Origin: Myxocyprinus asiaticus
Lineage: Eukaryota > Chordata > Actinopteri > Cypriniformes > Catostomidae
Direction of reading: 5' to 3'
Length of the DNA stretch: 64,000 bases
NCBI RefSeq assembly: GCF_019703515.2
Contig: NC_059374.1
Span: 19,451,095-19,515,094 of the forward strand
Shown: piece by piece, positions 1 to 10,830 of the stretch
Position numbering within the stretch: position 1 is the first letter of the stretch
Layout: each line of letters opens with the position of its first letter
Notes under the pieces: generated by a model
What the model saw: only the letters and a program-made list of their open reading frames with translations
Database searches by the model: none
What the model was told of the DNA's origin: nothing
Made by a program: the position numbers and the translations under genes

Positions 1-197
1 AATTATCTCAGTGATTGGTTATTACTAGCCAATCATAGGCAGTACTGAGCGAACACAGAGACTTGCTGCTTTGCCATATGGAAAATCTGGTCTAAAGTCA
101 ACTGGCGAAAAGCACACTTTTCCCCAGTCAGTAAATCTCCTTTTTAGGAGTTCATGCATGTGCACCTCATGAACGAGCGTGTACAGACCATTTTTCG

Positions 198-640
198 GTG
201 TCTGTTTCAGTTCAAACTAAAAAAAACATTACCACTGAATTAATTTTCATGTGCGTCATGGTAACTCGCCACTGTCTGGCTGCTCTAGCACCATGGACAG
301 CACCAGCCTTCTACCAAAAGGGTGTTATGTTGGGTCAAGTTTTCAGAAAGAAAGTGCTGACCACAAATGCATCCAACACAGGTTGGGGTGCAGTGTGTAA
401 TGGATGCCTGACTTTCAACACCTGGAAACAGGTGCGAAATGAACGTGACATGTCTAGAGCTACTGGCTGTCTTTCTAGCTTTGAGAGCTTTTCATTCTGA
501 TATTGTGAATCACCACATTCTGATTCTTTCAGACAACACAACAGGAGTGGGGTATATATGTCACCTTGACACGCTGGCCCACGTAAGGCCGGCGAAACAA
601 GTATGCGCTTCACCCGGTGCGCCTCCATTCTGTCATCAGC
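198..640 (+). pseudogene. DIRS RNase H-like remnant
   Basis: Frame pieces at 198-450 and 439-585 give SNTGWGAVCNG, then TCLELLAVFLALRAF, then ILILSDNTTGVGYI. This matches the order of acidic RNase H motifs in DIRS pol: the strand ending in GWGA, the E-L-A helix, and the SDN motif. The protein changes frame near 440, so it is not a working enzyme. Confidence 0.7.
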
Positions 641-887
641 AAAGTCCGAGTGGACATGGAAACAGTTCTGTTAATTGCGCCGAAATGGCCCAGTCAGCCA
701 TGGTTTCCGGAAATGATAGCAATGTTATGCAGCTCGCCATGGGAAATACCGCTGAGGAGGGATTTCCTCTCTCAGGCGCAAGGCACAATCTGGCATCCCC
801 AGCCCAAGCTGTGGAACCTGCATGTGTGGAACCTGCATGTGTGGAACCTGAACGGAGCGTGCTAAATGCGCAAGAACTGACGCATTC

Positions 888-1735
888 AGTCATAAACACC
901 ATTTTACAGGCCAGAGCGCCGTCCACGAGACTCCTCTACGCGCTAAAATGGAACATGTTTACCGATTGGTGTCTTTCAAATGGCAAAGATGCAGTAAACT
1001 GCCCCATACGTGAAATTCTAATTTCTTCAAGAGTGATTAGACGCAGGACTCACTAGCCAGCGCCACTATAGACAAGCATGATTTAATCATAAAGTTCCTT
1101 AGAGGAGCAAGACGATTAAATCCACCTTGGCCGGCTACACTCCCGAACCTAACTTTAGTCCTAAAAGCCCTCGCAGGGCCCCCCTTCGAGCCTTTGGACT
1201 CTGTTGATTTGCACATGCTCTCCATTAAGACCGCACTACTGCTGGCTCTGGCCTCAGTAAAACAGGTCAGTGACTTGCATGCACTATCAATTTACAATTC
1301 ATGTCTGGAGTTTGGCCCCGGTCTTTCAAAAGCCACTTTCAAACCCAGAAAAGGCTATGTGCCTAAGGTTCTAGCCACGCCCTTCAGAGCACAGGTGGTT
1401 CATCTTCAAGCTTTCTTCCCTCCATTTAATTCGGATGAGGAACAATCCTTGCATTTGTTATGCCCTGTGCGGGCACTACAGGCATATGTTGAGCGCACCC
1501 GCCAGTTCAGACTGTCTGATCAGCTCTTTGTGTGCTATGGAGGACACACGAAAGGAATGTCCGTCTCCGAGTCACAGGGTAAGATTTGCCCAATTGGTGT
1601 TAAAGCACACTCAACTAGAGGAATGGCCTCCTCATGGGCATGGACGAACGGTGTGCCTTTACAAGACATATGTTTTGCAGCAGGATGGTCTTCTCAAAAC
1701 ACATTCGCAAGGTTTTACAACCTAGAGGTAATGTC
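888..1735 (+). pseudogene. DIRS tyrosine recombinase remnant
   Basis: The N-terminal part RLLYALKWNMFTDWCLSNG lies in the frame open at 439-1056. The catalytic part follows in another frame: LLALASVKQVSDLHALS, then CPVRALQAYVERT, the box KAHSTRGMASSWAW (H-x-x-R type) and AGWSSQNTFARFYN with the expected terminal Tyr. These match the phage-integrase-like recombinases of DIRS elements. The Arg of the first catalytic box appears to be Gln (KQVSDL), and the frame is broken near 1056-1194, so the enzyme is inactive. Confidence 0.75.
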
Positions 1736-2124
1736 TCTCTCTTCACAAGTCCTCTCTGTTAAGAGCGCTTGCTATTTCGTTTGCCAAACATATATTTATG
1801 CCCCTCCCCTTAAGTATGGACTCCCCATCATTTTACACATAAAGTCACAAGCACTTTCATTATAAATAAACTCCCTTCCTGACTGGGTTCGTGAAGGGGT
1901 TAATTCATACTATATGACTGTAGTTCATATATTCATTCTGAGTGCTCCTCTCCTGGCCCAACATGATGGTCACTGACTTGTGGCATACTAATATCGGTCG
2001 CTGTCCTGCGGGACTGCGGCGTCATGTTTCCTCTCTGGAAGGTAATGTCATCTAGTGCGGCATGATGGGATTCTGTTCCCCATATGCGTTAGCATGCAAT
2101 GTCAAGTGTATTGAGTTGTAAGGG

Positions 2125-2476
2125 AACGTCTCGGTTACGTACGTAACCTTGGTTCCCTGAGACGAAGGGAACGAGACATTGCGAATGCTGGCTGCACTAC
2201 AAGACTCTTGAGTTCTTCTGAGGTGCGAGCAATGAGCTCCTTGTCCCTCAGTCAGAAAATTCTGAGGAATGGTGTTTGCGCACCTGCTTTTATAACGAAC
2301 AACTTCACACCTAAAAAGGTGGGGCTCAAACACCATAGCCAATATTACATTATTGAAGTTATTATAGAGAGGTTTCAACTAGGTCGTGTGGAAGGACACT
2401 CCCCATATGCGTTAGCATGCAATGTCTCATTCCATTCATCTCTGGGAACCGAGGTTACGTACATAACCGAGACGTT
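2125..2476. repeat. 58-bp inverted repeats with a shared 26-bp direct repeat (DIRS terminal structure)
   Basis: Arms 2125-2182 and 2419-2476 are inverted copies differing at a few positions, each with a palindromic core such as ggttacgtacgtaacc. A 26-bp block beginning ccccatatgcgttagcatgc occurs directly at 2078-2103 and 2401-2426. This mix of inverted and direct repeats fits a DIRS right end. Confidence 0.75.
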
Positions 2477-2558
2477 TTCTTTTATGTGTGCTGGTATCTT
2501 AGGAGTTCATTGAGTTTAGATAGACAGAATTACATGACCCGATGTCTTGCTTCAACAG

Positions 2559-2666
2559 CAATCAGCTGAGGATGTGAGCCAGTTTGATTCAAAGTTCACC
2601 AGCCAGACCCCCGTTGACAGTCCTGATGACTCCACACTGAGTGAAAGTGCAAATCAGGTCTTTTTG
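2559..2666 (+). CDS. rps6kb1: rps6kb1 exon, turn-motif exon
   Basis: Starts after the acceptor cttcaacag with QSAEDVSQFDSKF and ends ..ESANQVFL before donor gtaaga, phase 0 at both ends. It holds the TPVDSPDD turn motif. Reading through the donor soon diverges from the family, which fixes the boundary. Confidence 0.94.
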
Positions 2667-3576
2667 GTAAGACAGCCAAGTCATGATTTTGCTGTCTTTG
2701 TTTTCTTGCTTTTAAATCTATGGCACTACCATATTGTGATTTTATTATCTGGTCTTTTGCAGGGATTTACCTATGTAGCTCCATCTGTGTTGGAAAACAT
2801 AAAGGAGAAGTTCTCATTTGAGCCAAAAATTCGTTCACCTCGCCGGTTTTTGGGAAGCCCCAGAACACCTGTCAGGTAATTAGATTTTATGGATTATATT
2901 CATGCAGAATGACTGAAATCTTAGGCCCAGACAGAATTGGCGAACTTTTCTCACATTATCTGTGCTGATTTTGAGGTAAAATCTGCTGAATTCTGGGAAT
3001 TACGTATAGTAAAATGGGATAAAATGGAACTTAGAGGACTATACCATTATTGGTAGTTGAAAGCATCATGAAAGTAGCCAAAATATTTTTAAAAACAAAC
3101 AAGCAAGGGCTGGGGAACCAGCAGGAGTTCTGCGGGCGCAGATTCTGTCTGGGCCTATGATTGCATTCCTTATTTTTTTTTTTTACATGTATGTATTTTA
3201 GATTTCTCCTAATCTGTGCACTTAAATGGGAACGGATGCCTTCGAAAATGACATTGTGCAGTAAAGTTAGAGACTAGATATGTATTATAAGTAGGGATAG
3301 GAATCGCATGGAATTCAACGATTCTGGTTCAGATTCTGATTCATCTCAACAAGTCCAGTTCTTTAACGATTCCTTTAGTACTTTTGAGGAAGAATTATTT
3401 AGAAATAAGAAATACAGTTGCATTTACTGCCCCCAGCAGCCTGTTGCCAAATGATGAGATCATTTCAGATTTTTACAGAGCAGATATAACAAATCAGAAA
3501 TAAATGTAATACAATTCTTGCAAAAGGTGTTTTTGCAGGCTTTTTAGAGGCATACATGCAATAAAATAATTGATCC

Positions 3577-3611
<35 letters not shown>

Positions 3612-5604
3612 AAATCTAACAAACAAGAAATGTGATGGTATATTTCATTCATTCATTTATTATTTTATAAAATTCCAATAAAACTTGTGCATCTTTAACT
3701 ACACATTGTCATATGAACAAGCAGTCAATAACTGCACAGGTCTGAAGTACAACATTAAATAAGGAACCGTTCCAGAGACCGTTTAGAGTGTTATGTAGTC
3801 TAATGTTGTAGTTCATGCTTGTGAATAGGGATGTCAATTTTCAGACATTTTCATAATCGATCGTTGTGGAAATAGCAGCGTGCAAGCACCCTTTAGCACG
3901 GATGACTGTATAGACTGCCTTATCAAAGTCTGCTGGCATGATTACTAAACGCATTTGTCCTGAAATTAATTAATCGACGATCAATGAGCTTAATAGATCA
4001 AATTATTAATGACAATTAATCGATTATTAATCATTAAATAACATCCCTAATTGTGAGACTACCACAGTTCTTATTTTATTTCGAATTGGACATTCATAAC
4101 TTACACATCAGTATAAGATTAATTCAGTAACCCCTCTGATTGATTTGTGTTTTTGATTCACTAAAAAGAAATGGCTCATAAGAGTCATTCGGTTGGGAAT
4201 CGGACTATACAGGAAGCGCCATATGTTTTGTAATGTAGATACAAAAGAACCGGCTCAGAGTCATTCATTCGTAGGGCTGTGTCGATACAATCAAATATCA
4301 ATATATCGCGAAACCTTTTCTCACAATATTGTATTATTGTAGATTGTAATTTTGTAGATTTTACTCACCAATGTACAGTTGTTTAGTGGCAAAATTTAGC
4401 ACCGAGATCTTTTCACTGCATGTTTGGACATGGAAAGTGTCAAACCTTTTACTCTTTCCATGTCCAAAGATGAGATCCATGCAATCCATTTGTCATTCAG
4501 TAATGTCTCTTTTAATATCCTTTCTGTTCTTTACAGTCAGTTGTTGATCAAAAACTACAAAAGAAACATTTAATGCTGGTCTTAAAGAGACAGTACCATT
4601 TTAGCACTTGTTCTACATATTAATGTAAATACTTGTAAATTGTACTAATTAGGCATATAAACAACAAACATGTAACAATATCAGTATATGTATAATATAT
4701 GCAATTTCAAGACATCATCTTTTTTGATGGAATACATAGACTTGTATTGATATATTTTTAAAAACCTAAAATATGACAAATGATAAAGAACTCAATATTT
4801 AATATTAATATTTCCATAATTTACCAAGTTTGAAGGTCCCCTGTATAATTAATAACAGCATTAACTGAAAGAGAATTTCTTTCATACTGTATGTGAGCAA
4901 AATGGACATTATAACTGAAATGTACCCAAATGAATTGGAAATGAAATTGAATCAAGATATCATGATATATCAAATCGTGATATGTGTATCGTGATCCATC
5001 ACGATATATCGAATCGTGACGTGTGAATCGCAACACATATCGCATAGTGAGGTGTATGGCAATACCCAGCCCTATTCGTTCGGGAATCAAAATACATTGG
5101 TAGTGCTGCGTGCTCTAGGCTGTAGATTCAGTATTTTAGCACGGAGTTCCATTGGCATCAGTGGAAAAGTGCACGTAGGGGAACCATTAAGGGAACCGGA
5201 AGTCATAAATATCATACAGTTCTGGTATTTTAAAAGAACGGAACAGGTGCTGAACGAAACGGTTCTCAGTACCCAACCCTAATGATGAATACTTCAAGAC
5301 TTAGTTTTAGTACATGAGGACATTATCACTCATTTGATTTCTTCCCCACTGTTTTAGCCCAGTTAAGTTCTCAGGAGATGGTTGGACTCGAGGTCCCACT
5401 CTGCCTGAATCCTCCACCCTCCAGTCTCCTTCAGAACTTGCTATGGAAGTGTCCACCATGGATCAGATGGATATCACAGCCAGTGCCGAGGCCACTGCCC
5501 CTCTTCCCATCAGGCAACCCGCTGGCTCCAACATGGGCCAGTTTAAACAGCAGGCCTACCCAGTCTTGTCCAAAAGGCCAGAGCATCTACGTATGAACCT
5601 ATGA
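2559..5604 (+). CDS. rps6kb1: Ribosomal protein S6 kinase beta-1 (p70 S6K1), last three coding exons (5'-partial)
   Basis: Joined exons 2559-2666, 2763-2875 and 5358-5604 encode the C-terminal regulatory part of an AGC-family Ser/Thr kinase that acts below mTORC1 and PDK1 and phosphorylates ribosomal protein S6. Seen in order: the turn motif TPVDSPDD, the hydrophobic motif FLGFTYV (its Thr is the known mTORC1 site), the basic autoinhibitory segment with SPRRF, GSPRTPVSPVKF and its SP/TP sites, the segment APLPIRQP, and the terminal residues KRPEHLRMNL, which I recognise as the S6K1 (not S6K2) C-terminus. All splice sites are GT-AG and phases agree (0, then 2). The codon of the last autoinhibitory Ser (Ser424 in human alpha-II numbering) is split by the final intron. 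The kinase domain lies upstream of the window. Teleosts may have more than one rps6kb1 copy; I cannot say which this is. Confidence 0.95.
2763..2875 (+). CDS. rps6kb1: rps6kb1 exon, hydrophobic-motif exon
   Basis: Acceptor cttttgcag, then GFTYVAPSVLENIKEKFSF and SPRRFLGSPRTPV; donor gtaatt after GTC AG. The junction with the previous exon rebuilds FLGFTYV. 113 nt, ends in phase 2. The preceding intron is only 96 nt. Confidence 0.95.
2922..3157. mobile_element. Short non-autonomous DNA transposon, 16-bp perfect TIRs
   Basis: Ends taggcccagacagaat (2922-2937) and attctgtctgggccta (3142-3157) are exact inverted repeats. Related to the longer element at 7619-8554. No clear target duplication. 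Lies in the last rps6kb1 intron. Confidence 0.7.
3580..3608. repeat. (TA)n microsatellite
   Basis: About 14 TA units inside the element at 3297-5281. Confidence 0.9.
4272..5074. mobile_element. Nested hAT-like non-autonomous element with 8-bp target duplication
   Basis: Ends tagggctgtg and acccagcccta are inverted. Flanks ttcattcg (4264-4271) and ttcgttcg (5075-5082) are an 8-bp duplication with one mismatch. The body near the right end is rich in atcgtgatatat-like steps. A fragment of the same family is at about 42726-42970. Confidence 0.75.
5358..5604 (+). CDS. rps6kb1: rps6kb1 terminal coding exon
   Basis: After acceptor cactgttttag, the bases CCCAGTTAAG complete the split Ser codon and continue PVKFSGDGW, then a divergent linker, EVSTMDQMDIT, APLPIRQP, and KRPEHLRMNL with stop TGA at 5602-5604. 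The linker after PVKFS is more diverged than the flanking motifs, as expected for the disordered tail. Confidence 0.95.
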
Positions 5605-6193
5605 CCTTTAGTTCAACTTAGAGTTTTTCTTTACTTTCTCTATTTCTTTTATATGGACACTAGGGGAAAAGAAAAGTCCCCAGCATTACTACCATCTCCT
5701 ATATACTGTTCTTCACATCTGATGAGCATGAGTACTTCACAGAGTTTGAGAAACTGCTCTAGTTCCTCACATCCGAAAACCTAAGAGTGCATTCTTAGAT
5801 GATTTCTTTACATATCAGATGGACTGGGCCTTCTTTTGGATTATCAACTTTTTTTACATGATTTTACCATAAAAGGAACATGGAATAAAAAAAAATAAAA
5901 AATTACTTGACACTATTTGCAAACGTGCAGACGAATAGATGCTGCCTACAAGATGATCAAGTGATGTGGAGGAATTGCTTCCATGGGATGCTCTGGGTTT
6001 TTATAGTATTTCCAAGGGACGCTGAATGGCTTTCTAGCTGTCATTGAATTGTACAAATCATTGTGGATTGAATGCATTTGTGGGGATTCCACCGAGCGGA
6101 GGTTTGCAACCTGACATAAGTCTTATACATTTTTAAATGAGTGTATCTCACAGTGCTGTATAGATGATGGATAAATACACAAGCCTCAATAAA
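5605..6193 (+). other. rps6kb1: Probable 3' UTR of rps6kb1
   Basis: Non-coding sequence directly after the rps6kb1 stop. Candidate poly(A) signals AATAAA lie at 5884-5889 and 6188-6193. The true cleavage site cannot be fixed from sequence alone. Confidence 0.55.
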
Positions 6194-6448
6194 AACAAAT
6201 ACATTGACTTTTGAAACTTTTATGTGCTGCTGCAGTTAGTTAGTTCTACTTGATAATTGTAAGATCTCTGTATGTGTTCTAGGACTGGAAATATCACAGA
6301 AATTAATCATATTAAAAGTCAAAGAACAATAAAAAAAAAATTCAGTAGTGAATATAACATTTTCCATTTTGCTCTGTTTCATCAAGTATATGTCTCTGCA
6401 AAACAATAATGGGTGTTTCCCAATCTGTGGGCATTTTCAAAACAGGAT

Positions 6449-6546
6449 GGGCATTTCTAAACTATCCAATGAAAGTAGGGAATCTCAGTGTATTAATCAG
6501 TGGGCGTTTCTAAACTATCCAATTAAAGTAGGGAATCTCAGTGTAG
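6449..6546. repeat. 53-bp local tandem duplication
   Basis: The block containing tttctaaactatccaat and aaagtagggaatctcagtgt occurs twice with a 53-bp shift and few mismatches. The rest of 6194-7618 shows no gene or repeat that I can name. Confidence 0.8.
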
Positions 6547-7618
6547 TAGGCAAATTGTGTAAAGTGGTTGAAAATGGCCATCCCAGTTTGAAAACACCCA
6601 CTGATTGGGAGAAGCTCATTTTTGTTCTGCAAAGACATAAATCTCATATCATCAGCTAGATATTGCTTAGGTAAAGTTTGCTTGTAAGCCATGGGAATTT
6701 GTATGCGATTTATTCTCTGGAGTCGGTTATTTCCAATGAATCGGCCAAACTGGTTCACAAATAAGAAATGACTGAATACTCCAATACTGATTTCACAGAT
6801 TAATGTAATGCATGGAAAATTGGCTCTTTTTTGTATTAAATCAGTATACCTCAAAGAGGACACACTTCAAAGTTGTTTAAATTGAGTCTGGAATAGTTGA
6901 ATTATTGTGTTTGGAGGGTACTGAGGAAGGGATGCTCGGTAAACAAACATTACCTTATGTTGGGTTGCTATTATGAACGGATTGCCTTATCCAATCAGAA
7001 TCATCAGCACTATAGGTCACTATGCAGCTGGACAGGATCCAAATGGCATTGCAGAACTCATGCTGGCTGGAACAATGAGTTCTATGAGGAGAAAAAAAAC
7101 AAAACAAGTGAATTTAGGTTATTTTAGTGAATTGGGTCACTCTGTCATTTAGACTTTGTCCTGCATTCACCTTAATTACCTGGACATGCCAAGTCAACTA
7201 AGAATGTGTACTTTTTCCAGCAACAGCAGTGATGTTTTCTTTTATCAATTTCATAAAAATAAATCACGACATCTGTTGAGGTGCAAACTTGGAAGGGTAC
7301 ACAAAATGTGTATTTATTTACATCTGTGTTGTTCACATTTCTACCATTAGGCACACTCCATTAGTGGGAGTAAAATATGGAGTGAACATCAGTGTCAATG
7401 AAATATTTGCAAATAAATAATGTGATTTGCTTATCTGTGGGGATTTCCCTTAAATTTACAGAATAACGGAAACGACTGTCTGCCTCTGAGAAAACAGATG
7501 TTGAACATCTCTTGTAGCAGGACTACACAACAGCTTTGATTGTTACAGCTTTGGAAGATGAGAACATTGTGTTAAAACAGGTGATTTTAAGGGTTTTAAC
7601 TATTTTTCAATTTATGAG

Positions 7619-8554
7619 TAGGCCCAGATGGAATCTGCTGACTTTTTACACATTCTCTGCACTGATTTTTGGGTAAAATCTATGGAATTCTGCGGAATAG
7701 ATTTAAACATGTACAAATGCACTAATGGGATATTTCACCCAAAAATAAAAACTCTTTCATCTAGTCACCCTAATGCCATCCCAGATGTGTGTGGCTTTCT
7801 TCTGCTGAACACAAAGATTTTTAGAAGAATATTTCAGCACTGTAGGTCCATACAATGCAAGTGAATAGTGACCAAAACTTTGAAGGTCCAAAAAGCATAT
7901 AAAGTCAGCATAAAAGTAATACATATGACTCCAGTGGTTTTAACAATATCCTCAGAAGTGGTATGATAAGTGTCTGTAAGAAACAGATCAATATTTTAGT
8001 TTTTACTATAAATTCTCCTCCCTGCCCAGTAGGTGGCGATGTGCATGAAGAATGCGAATTGCCATAAACAAAAGAATAAGAATGTGAAAGTGGATATTTA
8101 TAGTAAAAAAGGACTTAAATATTGATCTGTTTCTCACTCATACCTATCATATTACTTCTGAAGACATGGATTAACCACCGGAGTCAGGGATTACTTTTAT
8201 GCTGCCTTTATGTGATTTTTGGAGCTTCAAAATGTCGCTTGCATTGTATGGATGTACAGATCTGAAATATTCTTCTAAAAATCTTTGTGTTAAGCAGAAG
8301 AAAGAAATTCATACACATCTGGGATAGTCATGTGGGTGAGTAAATACTGAGAACATTTTTTCTTTTTGGGTGAAATTTCCCTTTATACAGAGCTGAGAGT
8401 ACTACACTCATTTTGTTAGTTGGAAGCATGATCAAATTAAACAAAAATAGTTCATAAAGAGGTATGTGTAGAATGAAATGAATGACTAGAATTCCATTTC
8501 TGTGGAAATCTCCAGATTATTCTATGGAGTCCTACACACACACCTCTGGGCCTG
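7619..8554. mobile_element. DNA transposon relic interrupted by a foldback MITE
   Basis: Left end taggcccagatggaatctgc and right end acctctgggcctgc are imperfect inverted repeats, related to the 2922-3157 element. Interior blocks around 8397-8450 (gttagttggaagcatgatca) match the interior of that shorter copy, so 7723-8385 looks like a later insertion. Confidence 0.6.
7723..8385. mobile_element. Foldback (long inverted repeat) MITE
   Basis: Begins gggatatttcacccaaaaat and ends tttttgggtgaaatttccc. The two halves, about 300 bp each, are imperfect reverse complements around a centre near 8030-8060 that contains aggtggcgatgtgcatgaag. No ORF of note. Partial relatives are at 29508-29570 and 36946-37330. 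Flanks resemble TAA, but no firm target duplication is visible. Confidence 0.75.
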
Positions 8555-9428
8555 CTTATGAGGTGAAGCTGCTGACAAATTTAAAGTTAAATTTGTCTTG
8601 TTATAATGACTCCTTGTACCAGAGATGTTCCAGAAAATGATAAGTAGGGTTTGTTGCAACTGAGCAATGATTTACAGTATTTAATATACTCAATACTTGA
8701 GGAACCTCTAGAGGACGACAGAACGCTGAATATAGTTCATCATCTGAGGGGAGAGATGACGAAGAAGAAGCCGTCAAAACAGAGGAAGAGGCCATCGGAG
8801 CCAATTTCGGCGATTAAACATGATTTTTTTCAGGTTTCAAATTAACTTCTACACATGTCGTCCAACATTTATGTTTTTAAGGTAAGCTGTTTTGAATTCA
8901 GTAATGTTTGTCGTTTTCACATATTTAATAAGCACGAAATGCCAGCTTGATTTCCATCAATACACATACACAACGTCATAGACATATATGTTAATGATAA
9001 AATAGGCCTTGATAATTACATTCAGGGGTTGTTTTTTTTTTTTTTTTTTCAAGGCTGAGCTTTTCCTCTCTTTCAAAAATATGAACTCTATATTTTTTTA
9101 AGTCGTCAGGTAAACGTTCCTTCTCCCTTAAATAAGTGTCCTGACTCCTGAGCTATCTCGACCGTTTTTGCACTAGGCTGTAAACAGCAAATAAAAATGT
9201 GACCGCGGGCCGCTGAAACATTCTGTGATCAGCCAATCCAGAAGACTTTTGATGCACTTTCTGTCTGTCAATCATTTTGCGCGTTCTAGTGTAGTAGTTG
9301 AAGTGGATCTTTCGAGAAGTGTATAGCTGCAAACATTGCTTCAGAAAGGGACGTGAACTCCAATCGCCATTGAAGATATAGGGAGACCCTAACCCTTTCC
9401 CTAACCTTAACCGTGAGTGGAAGTGACG
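8555..9428. other. Intergenic stretch, no supported gene
   Basis: Contains a 20-nt poly(T) run near 9031-9050. An acidic/basic short open stretch at about 8690-8817 has no recognisable homologue and is probably chance or a transposon remnant. A more CG-rich patch lies at 9200-9420. Confidence 0.5.
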
Positions 9429-9552
9429 CCCCCTGTTGGAGTTGGCGCAGCCCCCTTTTGGATTAACCACGCCCTCTTTTGGAATAGGCGCAACCCAATT
9501 TTGGAGTAGCCACGCCCTCTTGTGGAGATTCCGCCCTCATTTGGAGTTCTCC
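9429..9552. repeat. Degenerate ~21-bp tandem repeat
   Basis: About six units follow the pattern ccctcttttggaNtagNcacg (for example ccccttttggattaaccacg, cctcttttggaataggcgca, cctcttgtggagattccg). Units differ at many positions, so the array is old. Confidence 0.65.
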
Positions 9553-10160
9553 GGATTGCAGCTATACCTACTTGGATCTTTCAGGTTTAATGCCATATTC
9601 ATATTCAAAACAGTTGTCAGCTGAGGGCGCTATTGTGTTTTACAACTGTGAGAAGACACACTGTCATCTTTGGAGGACCGTGTTTTGGGAAAAGGGGGCG
9701 TGTCTAATTCAACATCTCGGTGTCACGGAAGTTTCAGAACGGCTAAAATCGCTTACAACACCTTTAAAAAGAACTTCAACTTTTACAAACTCAAAGACAC
9801 TTACATTCTGTTTTATTTATTTTATTACAGCACACTGATCTATAACAGAACTGGATTACTGATGATGTCATATCATTGAAGCCACTGCGGCACCATATTT
9901 TGATGCCTAAACATTCCAGTGTGCCTATTGATGTAACAGGAAATCATCTCATTTCAAAGAGTAAACATTAGTCATTCAACCACCACTTGTCTATTTGAAA
10001 TCTACCTGTAAAGCATTATAACGCACTAGGGCAGGAGGTCGGAGGCGGCGATTGAGGCTCTTTGACAGTTGGGGAACACCAGTATGGCTACTTGAACACT
10101 TCCGGTGGCTTCGCCTCCTGCTGGCAGTTTACTGTTGCGACAGCAGTCCAGTTCTATATA
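9553..10160. other. Intergenic, nothing recognised
   Basis: No ORF, exon with splice context, or repeat that I can name. A CG-containing patch at 10030-10140 could be regulatory but carries no clear motif. Confidence 0.4.
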
Positions 10161-10263
10161 CAGTCACTGACTTTATTAGTAACACTATGGTCCTAATAAA
10201 GTGCCTGACGTGGTCTGCTGTTGTAGCAGATCAACCTCAAAGTTCGACATGTTGTGCATTCTG
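10161..10263 (-). mobile_element. Tc1-like deletion derivative, first part (split element)
   Basis: Begins cagtcactgactttatta and runs to gttgtgcattctg. This matches the corresponding end of the uninterrupted relative at 44161-44701. The sequence resumes at 14455 after a 4.2-kb interruption. Confidence 0.75.
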
Positions 10264-10574
10264 AAACAACTACAAGGTGCTTGAAGTACTTGAATTTGGC
10301 TTTTTCAAATTTAAAGGGGCACTCAGTAATTTTTGTCTTTATGTCGTCTTGGACTTACACTGACACATAGTGGTGTGGATGCAGCATCATTCAAAATCAA
10401 TATGCCATTGTAGAAATTCATTATTAACAGTCAGCTATGATAGATTTAATCAATGAGTGAAAGTGTCCAATAATAGGGCGGTTACTGAGTTTAAGAGAAT
10501 ACTGGTATTCTGCTGGTCATGTGATTCTAAAGTGGCAGCCACCAGCTTTTTTTATTTATATTGTATATATATAT

Positions 10575-10830
10575 GAGGGGGGCCTTGGTAGCTCTGCATG
10601 TAAAGACGCTGACTACCACCCCTGGAGTTGCGAGTTCGAATCCAGGGCGTGCTGAGTGACTCCAGCCAGGTCTTCTAAGCAACCAAATTGGCCCGGTTGC
10701 TAGGGAGGGTAGAGTCACATGGGGTAACCTCCTCGTGGTCGCGATTAGTGGTTCTCGCTGTCAGTGAGGCATGTGGTAAGTTGTGCGTGATTCACGGAGA
10801 GTAGCATGAGCCTCCACATTCTGTGAGTCT
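10575..10830 (+). mobile_element. tRNA-derived SINE
   Basis: Starts with a tRNA-like head (A-box-like ttggtagctctgcatg; B box gttcgaatcc at 10634-10643), then a body with caaccaaattggcccggttg and acctcctcgtggtcgc. The same family lies on the minus strand at 54565-54998. It is not a tRNA gene because the cloverleaf does not close. Confidence 0.8.

Larger units (their letters stand above)
1..2490 (+). mobile_element. DIRS-type tyrosine-recombinase retrotransposon, 5'-cut by window, degraded
   Basis: The strand carries, in order, the tail of a reverse transcriptase, an RNase H-like stretch, and a tyrosine recombinase rather than an integrase, which is the layout of DIRS retrotransposons. Reading frames are broken by stops and frame changes, so this copy looks dead. 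Downstream is a complex inverted/direct repeat structure (2078-2476) of the kind that ends DIRS elements in place of simple LTRs. It lies in the rps6kb1 intron upstream of the first exon in view, in sense orientation. Its left end is outside the window, so total length is unknown. Confidence 0.8.
3297..5281. mobile_element. hAT-like non-autonomous element carrying a nested insertion
   Basis: Left end tagggataggaatcg and right end acccaacccta form a degenerate TIR. The body holds blocks such as gattcactaaaaagaaatgg and gagtcattcggttgggaatc that recur near 62440. The right part resumes after the nested element. No coding capacity; outer boundaries are approximate. Confidence 0.55.

Noticed and set aside
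8601..8845. Possible small gene or first exon (ORFs on both strands)
   Set aside because: Only 64-67 codons, no homologue recognised, low-complexity Ser/Glu/Lys composition, and it lies just beyond a transposon end. No splice or promoter support.
10575..10680. tRNA gene
   Set aside because: A- and B-box-like segments are present, but no closing acceptor stem is seen and the same body recurs at 54565-54998; it is a SINE head. The same applies to 33305, 42700 and 54900-54990.
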